DNA from: Comamonadaceae bacterium
GTDB taxonomy: Bacteria > Pseudomonadota > Gammaproteobacteria > Burkholderiales > Burkholderiaceae_C
Assembly: GCA_947458305.1 (NCBI GenBank)
Contig: CANGZO010000129.1
Span: 1-6,761 of the forward strand
Length of the DNA stretch: 6,761 nucleotides
Direction of reading: 5' to 3'
A program made the translations under genes and the position numbers. How positions within the stretch are numbered: the stretch's first letter is position 1; every line of letters starts with the position of its first letter. The notes beneath the pieces are model-generated. The model saw nothing but the letters and a program-made list of their open reading frames with translations, did no database searches and was not told where the DNA came from. This document shows positions 1-4,795 of this stretch, in pieces.

Positions 1-169
1 TGAAGACAAAGACGTGGCGGGCTCGTCCATCAGCGTGGAAACACTGAACAGGACCGTGATGCTTTCCGGTTTTGCCAAGAGCACTTTAGAGCGCAACAAA
101 GCCGAAACCATCGCTCGCGGTGTCAAAGGTGTCAACTCTGTGCGCAACGAGATCGCGGTGCGTCCTTGA
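1..169 (+). CDS. BON-domain protein, C-terminal end (partial)
   Basis: Only the last 55 codons are present, reading from base 2 to the TGA at 167-169. The gene starts before the window. The visible part matches the end of a BON domain: a strand with VMLSGFAKS, then ETIARGVKGV and SVRNEIAV, which is the usual strand, helix and strand ending in 'GV.SV.N.I.V'. BON domains are small alpha/beta modules of periplasmic or envelope proteins (OsmY and similar) thought to bind phospholipid or other envelope components. Most OsmY-like proteins carry two BON copies and a signal peptide or lipobox, but none of that can be seen here. The family call is fairly firm. The exact protein and any export signal cannot be judged from this fragment. 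Confidence 0.8.
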   Translation, partial: EDKDVAGSSISVETLNRTVMLSGFAKSTLERNKAETIARGVKGVNSVRNEIAVRP

Positions 170-177
170 TGCATGGT

Positions 178-211
178 GCCCCTGCAGCTGGCCATATGGT
201 CAGCTCAGGGC
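178..211. repeat. Imperfect palindrome or hairpin after the BON gene
   Basis: Nine bases after the BON-gene stop there is a near-perfect dyad centred on CATATG. The arms are 187-195 (GCTGGCCAT) and 196-204 (ATGGTCAGC), with one G-T pair. It is extended outward by CCCTG (180-184) against CAGGG (206-210) across a small internal mismatch. As RNA it would fold into a stem of about 14 pairs with a 4-base loop. No T-run follows, so it is not a typical rho-independent terminator. It could protect the 3' end of the BON mRNA or be a protein-binding site. The structure is seen directly and the role is a guess. Confidence 0.45.
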
Positions 212-285
212 AGGCATCAATGGGTGTACAGTGACTGCAGCCAGCGCCTTTTGGTTTTTGCACTCGCGCTGCACCGATTGCCTTT

Positions 286-1002
286 TTGCACCCTTCATCA
301 CCCAGCTACCTGACGCGTCAGGACAGCATCGCGGTTGAGGGCACGGACGACTTGATCATCCGCGCCTTGCTCGACCTCAACCAATTCCACGACCCTTTGG
401 ACGAGGCCTTGAATCTGGGCATTTCATCGGCAGCTTGGCCTTTGTTTGGCCTGCTGTGGCCATCGGGCATGCACTTGGCTGAACGCATGGCTTTGCGTCC
501 CGTCACAGGCGAACGCATTTTAGAAATCGGCTGCGGCCTGGGTTTGACCAGTTTGGTGGCACACCGCCGGGGGGCTTTGGTGACAGCCAGCGATTGCCAC
601 CCTTTGGCGCGTGCATTTTTGGACGAAAACACCCGCCTCAATGACCTGCCGCCGCTGCCCTACCGGCATGGGCTTTGGGGGCATGCAGCACTGCGCGAAG
701 ACGGTCTGCCTGTGCTGACTGCGGCCAAGGATGCGCAGCTTGTGGGCCTGTTTGATCTGATTGTGGGCAGCGATATCTTGTACGAGCGCGACGACGAAGG
801 CGCATTGGCCAGCTTCATCCATGCACATGCCGCGGCCCAATCGCAGGTGTGGGTGGTTGACCCCAACCGAGGCAACCGCGCTGCTTTTCACAAACGCATG
901 ACACTGGCTGGGTTTATCCTGCATGAGCAGTTGCTGGACCGTCCTGCAAAGGGAGATGCACCGGCCTACAAAGGCCGCATGCTGACCTACACCCGAACTT
1001 GA
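286..1002 (+). CDS. SAM-dependent methyltransferase (class I, Methyltransf_16/FAM86-like)
   Basis: This is a 238-residue protein if translation starts at TTG 286. The class I Rossmann signature is clear: motif I is ILEIGCGLGL (residues 78-87), the acidic end of the next strand is TASDCHP (D103), and the FDLIVGSDILYE stretch (156-167) fits motif II and the D-x-x-Y region of the Methyltransf_16 group, which includes FAM86-type protein-lysine methyltransferases. Before it lies the conserved-looking block GISSAAWPLFGLLWPSG (45-61), likely part of the SAM or substrate pocket. The likely reaction is methyl transfer from SAM to a protein or small molecule in the cytoplasm; the substrate is unknown. 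The start is uncertain: the frame is open from a TGA at 232-234, no ATG or GTG occurs before the conserved part, and no good ribosome site precedes TTG 286. TTG 352 is another option but would cut into conserved-looking sequence. The gene converges on xth, with stops 15 bases apart and no terminator between them. Confidence 0.85.
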   Translation: MHPSSPSYLTRQDSIAVEGTDDLIIRALLDLNQFHDPLDEALNLGISSAAWPLFGLLWPSGMHLAERMALRPVTGERILEIGCGLGLTSLVAHRRGALVTASDCHPLARAFLDENTRLNDLPPLPYRHGLWGHAALREDGLPVLTAAKDAQLVGLFDLIVGSDILYERDDEGALASFIHAHAAAQSQVWVVDPNRGNRAAFHKRMTLAGFILHEQLLDRPAKGDAPAYKGRMLTYTRT

Positions 1003-1017
1003 AGCCTGGACCCGTGC

Positions 1018-1821
1018 TTACAGGCTGAAATCGTATTCCACCGTGAACGGTGCATGGTCCGAAAACTTCTCGGCCTTATAGATCGATTCCTTGCGGGCTT
1101 TTTCGGCCAGGGCGGGCGTGGCCAAGTGGTAGTCCAGACGCCAGCCCACGTTCTTGGCATAGGCTTGGCCCCGGTTGCTCCACCAGGTGTAGCAGTCGTC
1201 GGTGGTATGCGGCTGCAGGTGGCGGTACACATCGACCACACCGCCTTGCGTGGTCAGCTGGGTCATCCACTGGCGCTCTTCAGGCAAAAAGCCGCTGTTC
1301 TTGAGATTGCCCTTCCAGTTTTTCAGGTCAGCTTGTTGGTGGGCGATGTTCACGTCGCTGCACACAATGAAGTCACGCTCGGCCTTGAGGGCCATCAGGT
1401 GCGGGTACATCTTGTCCAAGAAACGAAACTTGGCCTCTTGCCGCTCGGGGCCCGATGAGCCGCTGGGAAAGTAACAACTGATGATGGACATCTTGCGCGC
1501 AGGGGTGTCAAAGCGCAGTTCCACATAGCGGCCTTCGGCGTCGAACTCGCCGCCATCAAAGCCCACCACCACGTCGCTGGGTTCGTGACGGGTGTATACA
1601 GCCACGCCCGAGTAGCCTTTTTTTTCGGCAAAGTGGAAGTGGCCCTTCAAACCGGCCAGTTCTTCAAACTTACCCGACACGTCGGGTGCCTGGGCTTTGA
1701 CTTCCTGCACGCCAATACAATCGGGCTTTTCTTGCGCCAGCCAGGCTTCAACGCCTTTGGTCGTGGCCGAGCGGATGCCGTTGAGGTTGAGGCTGGTGAG
1801 TTTGAACAAGGATTTCCCCAT
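1018..1821 (-). CDS. xth: Exodeoxyribonuclease III
   Basis: This 267-residue enzyme is close to the usual length (E. coli ExoIII is 268). It belongs to the exonuclease-endonuclease-phosphatase fold and cuts DNA at abasic sites and from blocked 3' ends in base-excision repair. Against E. coli ExoIII the catalytic set is complete: N12 in LNLNGIRS, the metal-binding E40 in GVQEVKA, Y117 in CYFPSGS, D156 and N158 in SDVNIAH, D230 in GWRLDYHL, and the D255-H256 pair in SDHAPF. GFLPEERQWM and DVYRHLQP are also typical. One small oddity is Ser (155) where many members have Gly before the catalytic Asp. The ATG (1821-1819) overlaps the ATG of pyrE on the other strand. No Shine-Dalgarno sequence is visible before it, so initiation may be weak or leaderless, or may use the TTG at codon 5 (1809-1807), still upstream of the conserved KLTSLNLNG. 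Its promoter must lie inside pyrE. Confidence 0.96.
   Translation of the reverse strand: MGKSLFKLTSLNLNGIRSATTKGVEAWLAQEKPDCIGVQEVKAQAPDVSGKFEELAGLKGHFHFAEKKGYSGVAVYTRHEPSDVVVGFDGGEFDAEGRYVELRFDTPARKMSIISCYFPSGSSGPERQEAKFRFLDKMYPHLMALKAERDFIVCSDVNIAHQQADLKNWKGNLKNSGFLPEERQWMTQLTTQGGVVDVYRHLQPHTTDDCYTWWSNRGQAYAKNVGWRLDYHLATPALAEKARKESIYKAEKFSDHAPFTVEYDFSL
1808..1812 (+). promoter_or_regulatory. Ribosome binding site of pyrE
   Basis: AAGGA lies 7 bases before the ATG at 1820 and supports that start for pyrE over upstream in-frame TTG codons. The site lies wholly within the first codons of xth on the other strand. Confidence 0.65.
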
Positions 1822-2524
1822 GGTGACAGGACAGGCAAGCAGCGCCGAGATGCAGGCGCTCGCTCAGGAATTTGTGCAGTTTGCGGTCGATTCGGGCGTG
1901 CTGCGCTTTGGGCAATTCAAAACCAAGGCCGGGCGCATGAGCCCCTACTTTTTCAATGCCGGTCTGTTTGACGATGGTGCCAAGCTCAGCCGTCTGGCGC
2001 AATTCTATGCAAAAGCCCTGCTGGCCAGCGGCATCGAATTCGACATGATTTTTGGACCGGCATACAAGGGCATCCCCCTGGGCGCAGCGGTGGCGGTTGA
2101 GCTGGCCCGGCTGGGGAAGAACGTGCCTTTTGCCTACAACCGCAAAGAAGCCAAGGACCACGGCGAAGGCGGCTCTTTGGTAGGTGCACCGCTCAAGGGC
2201 CGCGTGCTGATCGTGGACGACGTGATGAGCGCTGGCACTGCTGCGCGCGAGTCCATTGCTCTGATTCAAGCCGCTGGTGCGATTCCGCATGCGATTGCGA
2301 TTGCCCTTGACCGTCAAGAGATGGCCACCGAGAAACAAGCCGACGGCTCGGTCAAAGATGTGCCCCACAGCGCGGTTCAGTATGTGCGCAACAACTTGGG
2401 CATGCAGGTGTGCACGATTGCCCAATTGTCCGATCTGCTCGATTTTTTAGCCGCACGCAGTGACAGCCCCATGGGGGAACATTTGGGCTTTGTCAAAAGT
2501 TACCGTGATCGCTATGGGGTCTGA
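1820..2524 (+). CDS. pyrE: Orotate phosphoribosyltransferase
   Basis: This 234-residue cytoplasmic enzyme joins orotate and PRPP to give OMP plus pyrophosphate, the fifth step of de novo pyrimidine synthesis. The type I phosphoribosyltransferase signature is plain: VLIVDDVMSAGTA (residues 129-141) is the PRPP-binding loop with the D133-D134 pair. FKTKAGRMSPYFFNAGLF (33-50) is the N-terminal OPRTase block, FGPAYKGIPL (78-87) follows, and YNRKEAKDHGEGG (106-118) is the flexible catalytic loop. It is about 20 residues longer than E. coli PyrE (213), partly because of a charged insert near MATEKQADGSVKDV before the last strands; I believe beta-proteobacterial members often have such an insert. 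ATG 1820 is chosen because AAGGA precedes it and the family N-terminus begins about here; GTG 1823 is a near alternative. No attenuator is visible upstream because the upstream DNA is the xth coding region. The TGA stop opens the left arm of a 12-bp inverted repeat. Confidence 0.97.
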   Translation: MVTGQASSAEMQALAQEFVQFAVDSGVLRFGQFKTKAGRMSPYFFNAGLFDDGAKLSRLAQFYAKALLASGIEFDMIFGPAYKGIPLGAAVAVELARLGKNVPFAYNRKEAKDHGEGGSLVGAPLKGRVLIVDDVMSAGTAARESIALIQAAGAIPHAIAIALDRQEMATEKQADGSVKDVPHSAVQYVRNNLGMQVCTIAQLSDLLDFLAARSDSPMGEHLGFVKSYRDRYGV

Positions 2525-2568
2525 AATCACCAACCGCATTTATCACAATGCCGATATTGGTGATTTCA
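2522..2568. repeat. Perfect 12-bp inverted repeat starting at the pyrE stop codon
   Basis: TGAAATCACCAA (2522-2533) is matched exactly by TTGGTGATTTCA (2557-2568), with 23 bases between. Within the loop GCATT (2536-2540) can also pair with AATGC (2547-2551), giving a nested hairpin with a 6-base loop. The TGA of pyrE forms the first three bases of the left arm. The stem is AT-rich and no long T-run follows, so it is at best an atypical terminator. An mRNA 3'-end stabiliser or an operator for the downstream helix-turn-helix gene are other options. The symmetry is directly visible; the role is inferred. Confidence 0.7.
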
Positions 2569-2750
2569 TGATCCTCTAATCCTTTTGGATGATTCGCCAT
2601 CGTTTTTCTTTATCAATAATGTTGTTTTTGTCGCAAATGACATTTTCATGCCCATTTTTTTATCTTCAGCGTCTCCCGTACCGCTGGATCTGACGCCAAG
2701 CTTTTTATCTGAGTGTGTGAAAGTACTTGTCCCTGCCTTGGTTCAAGCAT
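2569..2750. other. AT-rich intergenic region before the HTH gene
   Basis: This stretch is clearly richer in A and T than its surroundings, with several T-runs (for example 2602-2611 and 2655-2661). A short open frame of 61 codons from 2585 has no ribosome site, no recognisable motif and runs into the next gene in another frame, so I do not call it a gene. The promoter of the downstream gene is expected here. AATAAT (2615-2620) could be a -10 box but has no convincing -35 partner, so I do not assign it firmly. Confidence 0.4.
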
Positions 2751-2755
2751 GGAGG
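2751..2755 (+). promoter_or_regulatory. Ribosome binding site that sets the start of the HTH gene
   Basis: GGAGG lies 8 bases before ATG 2764. It overlaps the codons after the alternative ATG at 2749, so the downstream ATG is the better start. Confidence 0.75.
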
Positions 2756-2763
2756 ACAAGGTC

Positions 2764-3393
2764 ATGCTGACTCCATCGACCTTGCAAGACACAAAAGTCC
2801 AGCAGGTTCCATCCCAATTTTTAAGCACAGCAGCTGCCGCCAAAATGCTGGGGCTATCGACCACGCTGGTTCAAACACTGGTCGATCAAGGGGACCTGAA
2901 AGCGTGGAAGACGCGTGGCGGCCACCGCCGTATATCTGCCGAATCGATCCAGGACTACCAAAGCCAGGCGAATTCCTCGATGACCCGCAAATTGAAAATG
3001 GCAAGCACGCCCAAAATCAGCGTGGTGGTGGAAGACGCTGTCTGGATTGAATCGTTCAAAAGCGAATTGATCCAGTGGAAGCTGCCCGTTGAGGTCAGTT
3101 TTTTTGATTCGGTGACCGAAGCCATACTGGATTTGTCGTCCCATCGCCCCGACATGGTCGTGATGGAACTGTCGATGCCTTTGGCGCAGCAAGTAAAAAC
3201 ACTGAAGGCACTTGAAAACTTCAACAAACGCGGCAAATCGCCTTTGTCTGTGGTCATCGTCACGCAAGAGAAGGGCTTGATTTCTTCAGTGGCCAACGGA
3301 GCCGACTCTTCGATACAACTGGTCTCCGGCCCTATTTCAGCCGTCTGGTTGCATGCTTACCTGATCGGAATTTTGGCCTCGGCCAAGATGTGA
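2764..3393 (+). CDS. Excisionase/MerR-type HTH protein with a degenerate receiver domain
   Basis: The protein has 209 residues from ATG 2764, chosen for its GGAGG site; ATG 2749 and GTG 2713 lie in frame upstream. Residues 19-66 form an excisionase-type (MerR-like) winged helix-turn-helix: FLSTAAAAKMLGLS, then TLVDQGDLKAWKTRGGHRRI, where the KTRGGHRRI wing is a hallmark of DNA-binding members. After a short linker, residues 84-205 read like a response-regulator receiver: KISVVVEDA (acidic pair E90-D91), PDMVVMELSMP (129-139), VVIVTQ (T167) and GADSS..LVSGPI (179-191). The position of the phosphorylated Asp is Glu135, and the conserved Lys before Pro is missing (S188-G189-P190). The receiver is therefore probably not phosphorylated and may be a fixed-state or protein-binding module. 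The likely role is a small DNA-binding regulator; its target is unknown. No sensor kinase gene is near. The HTH call is firm, and the receiver-like call rests on motif pattern only. Confidence 0.85.
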   Translation: MLTPSTLQDTKVQQVPSQFLSTAAAAKMLGLSTTLVQTLVDQGDLKAWKTRGGHRRISAESIQDYQSQANSSMTRKLKMASTPKISVVVEDAVWIESFKSELIQWKLPVEVSFFDSVTEAILDLSSHRPDMVVMELSMPLAQQVKTLKALENFNKRGKSPLSVVIVTQEKGLISSVANGADSSIQLVSGPISAVWLHAYLIGILASAKM

Positions 3394-3445
3394 AACCTTC
3401 GTTGAGCAGACCTGAGCGCTTGTTGTCTCTGACCTCAAGGTTCAC
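3390..3445. repeat. Interrupted inverted repeat between the HTH gene and tRNA-Arg
   Basis: GTGAAACCTT (3390-3399, containing the TGA stop of the HTH gene) pairs with AAGGTTCAC (3437-3445) apart from one bulged A. GAG (3404-3406) and CTC (3434-3436) could extend it. The loop is long and no T-run follows on the plus strand; on the minus strand the arm lies just past the tRNA 3' end. It may be a weak 3' hairpin shared by the two converging genes, but chance pairing is possible. Confidence 0.3.
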
Positions 3446-3450
3446 AAAAT

Positions 3451-3526
3451 TGGTGCGGCTGGCGGGGATCGAACCCACGACCCTTGGCTTCGGAGGCCAA
3501 TACTCTATCCACTGAGCTACAGCCGC
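3451..3526 (-). tRNA. tRNA-Arg (anticodon CCG)
   Basis: On the minus strand a complete 76-base cloverleaf with encoded CCA can be folded. The acceptor stem is GCGGCTG with CAGCCGC (7 perfect pairs), the D stem is GCTC with GAGT (one G-T pair), the anticodon arm is TTGGC-CTCCGAA-GCCAA, the variable loop is GGGTC, and the T arm is GTGGG-TTCGATC-CCCGC. The discriminator base is A. The anticodon CCG (complement of 3491-3493) reads the arginine codon CGG. Single-copy tRNA genes can be integration sites, but no integrase gene or duplicated tRNA 3' end is visible in the window. Confidence 0.97.
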
Positions 3527-3541
3527 ACTTGGAAGTTGCCG

Positions 3542-3547
3542 ATTATC
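3542..3547 (-). promoter_or_regulatory. Possible -10 box of the tRNA-Arg gene
   Basis: The minus strand reads GATAAT here (5 of 6 to the consensus), 15 bases before the tRNA 5' end, a plausible spacing if transcription starts a few bases upstream of the mature end. The -35 region is not convincing. Confidence 0.3.
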
Positions 3548-3602
3548 ACACGGCTTGTAACTGGAGTTGTCCGTTTTGAAAGATCTGTGAAGGGTGGGCC
3601 GC

Positions 3603-3608
3603 TATAAT
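3603..3608 (+). promoter_or_regulatory. -10 box of the cytochrome c gene
   Basis: A perfect TATAAT lies 59 bases before ATG 3668 in the divergent region between tRNA-Arg and the cytochrome gene. The best -35-like match, TTGAAA (3576-3581), is 21 bases upstream, longer than the usual 16-18, so the promoter may be weak or activator-dependent. TTGAT (3622-3626), followed after 4 bases by ATAAC, resembles half of an FNR/Anr site, but the second half is poor. Confidence 0.5.
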
Positions 3609-3667
3609 CTCAGGTTGTTTTTTGATCAACATAACTGCCCTTGCGGCCATCCCCCAAAGAGGATTTC

Positions 3668-4189
3668 ATGAGCGACAACAGCCACGATCAACACGAAGCC
3701 CACACAGGCCCCGTCAAAACTCCCATGCAGATGCTGATGCTGAGTTTTGCTTCGTTTGTTGTTCCCGTGTTCATCATCATCGGTTTGGTGTTTTATGTCA
3801 CTTCGGGCAACAAGCCTGCTGCGGGCGCCGTAGACGTTGAGAAGGCAACAGCCCTGCGTATCCAGAAAGTGGGCACCGTCGAAGTGCGTGATGCAAACCG
3901 CCCTCTTAAAAATGGCGATGAGGTTTATAAAGCCCAATGTGCTGCTTGCCATGACGCTGGTGCTGCGGGCGCGCCCAAGTTTGCAGTGGCAAGCGCTTGG
4001 ACTGGTCGCTTAGGCCAAGGCCTGGATGGCTTGGTCAATTCCGCCTTGAAGGGCAAGGGTGCCATGGGTGCACAAGCGGGCGGTGACTTCAACGACACCG
4101 AAATTGCCCGTGCCGTGGTTTATTTGGTCAACAGCGCTGGTGGCAAATTTGAAGTGCCCAAAGCACCTGCTGCAGAAGCCGCCAAGTAA
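3668..4189 (+). CDS. Membrane-anchored cytochrome c, c5 family
   Basis: The 173-residue protein starts at ATG 3668, preceded by AGAGGA. A short cytoplasmic head rich in His and Asp (residues 1-19) leads to one membrane span (about 22-45, LMLSFASFVVPVFIIIGLVF), and the rest lies in the periplasm. The class I cytochrome c domain (about 78-160) has one haem site C91-A-A-C94-H95 and the expected distal ligand M133 in KGKGAMGAQ, followed by the closing helix DTEIARAVVYLVNSAGG. This is the pattern of cytochrome c5-type electron carriers, which pass electrons in the respiratory chain, for example between a bc1 complex and an oxidase; the partner here is unknown. It has no cleavable signal peptide, so the span is probably an uncleaved anchor, common among beta-proteobacterial homologues. 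A linker rich in Ala, Gly and Lys and an Ala/Pro-rich tail flank the haem domain. It is a single gene with its own promoter and a strong terminator. Confidence 0.93.
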   Translation: MSDNSHDQHEAHTGPVKTPMQMLMLSFASFVVPVFIIIGLVFYVTSGNKPAAGAVDVEKATALRIQKVGTVEVRDANRPLKNGDEVYKAQCAACHDAGAAGAPKFAVASAWTGRLGQGLDGLVNSALKGKGAMGAQAGGDFNDTEIARAVVYLVNSAGGKFEVPKAPAAEAAK

Positions 4190-4204
4190 CCTAGCTCTTT
4201 TCTC

Positions 4205-4236
4205 AAAAAAACCGACTCTTTGCAGTCGGTTTTTTT
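4205..4236. terminator. Bidirectional rho-independent terminator
   Basis: The stem ACCGACT (4211-4217) and AGTCGGT (4224-4230), with loop CTTTGC, is preceded by seven A (4205-4211) and followed by seven T (4230-4236). It therefore has a U-tract in both directions: it ends the cytochrome c gene from the left and the three-gene leftward run from the right. The TAA stop of the leftward gene (4237-4235) overlaps the T-run. Confidence 0.93.
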
Positions 4237-4789
4237 ATGCCTTGTCCTTTTGTTGGACTTGCGCCAACTGAGGGCTGCGCTCGTATCCGAAACGTTGCGG
4301 CAATTCATGGGACTGACATTCTTGGCATGCCCAAATACCCTGCTCTAAGGCGCTTGCAAGTCTGGGCACGTCCATGGTGTGCACCAGTCCAAAACCCATG
4401 TCGGTTTCCAGATAGGCTCGGCCCGTCTCGTCGAGCCAACACGCTTGGGGATGGGCCGATGCCCCCGTGTGAGCTTGCACCTCAAACGCGTCGTTCATGC
4501 GCCATATGTAAGGGGTCACGGCCAGTTCAATGAAAACCCGCTGGGGTCCATTTTGAAAAAACCACCAGCCTTTTTCATTGCAAGCGTAATTGCGCTCGAT
4601 GAATGCGATGAGTTTCTCGTGCTGCAACACCGAACCCTTGGCTGTGCTCGGGCCCTCTTGGAATGAACCCCAAGCCTGGATCCGGTCATCGCGCATCAGC
4701 CATTGGCCACGGGCATCGAGACCCAGCCACCCATAGCAATCGGGCACGTTTGGCCACTTGGCCATGGCTTGTCGAACCATCTCATCCAT
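4235..4789 (-). CDS. Conserved protein of unknown function
   Basis: The 184-residue product has no signal peptide or membrane span. It is rich in Trp and seems to be a compact soluble protein. Notable blocks are AKWPNVPDCYGWLGLDARGQW (residues 10-30), HEKLIAFIERNY (57-68), WWFFQNGPQRVFIELAVTPY (75-94) and a single C-x-x-C (C155, C158) in WACQECQSHELP near the C-terminus. I recognise this as a conserved beta-proteobacterial protein, perhaps one of the DUF2944/DUF2946-era families, but I am not sure of the number and no function is known to me. One CxxC could be redox-active or half of a metal site; this is only a possibility. ATG 4789 comes 6 bases after the hydrolase stop, with AAGG a suitable distance upstream, so it is the last gene of a leftward operon. 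Its stop codon overlaps the shared terminator. Confidence 0.85.
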   Translation of the reverse strand: MDEMVRQAMAKWPNVPDCYGWLGLDARGQWLMRDDRIQAWGSFQEGPSTAKGSVLQHEKLIAFIERNYACNEKGWWFFQNGPQRVFIELAVTPYIWRMNDAFEVQAHTGASAHPQACWLDETGRAYLETDMGFGLVHTMDVPRLASALEQGIWACQECQSHELPQRFGYERSPQLAQVQQKDKA

Positions 4790-4795
4790 TTTTCA

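Noticed and set aside
1748..2425. Long minus-strand open frame (225 codons) opposite pyrE
   Set aside because: It is the antisense shadow of pyrE, whose product is unmistakable. The shadow product shows no recognisable domain and has an excess of His, Gln and Arg.
2522..2568. The pyrE dyad as a dif-type recombination site
   Set aside because: XerC/XerD sites have two arms of 11 bases around a 6-8-base centre with a known consensus. Here the spacer is 23 bases and the arms do not match.
2585..2770. Open frame of 61 codons in the AT-rich gap after pyrE
   Set aside because: It has no ribosome site, an unremarkable sequence of hydrophobic and Ser/Pro residues, and overlaps the start of the HTH gene in another frame. 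It is best seen as chance.
3451..3526. tRNA-Arg as the attachment site of an integrated element
   Set aside because: No integrase, no repeat of the tRNA 3' end and no foreign genes are seen on either side. The neighbours are ordinary chromosomal genes.
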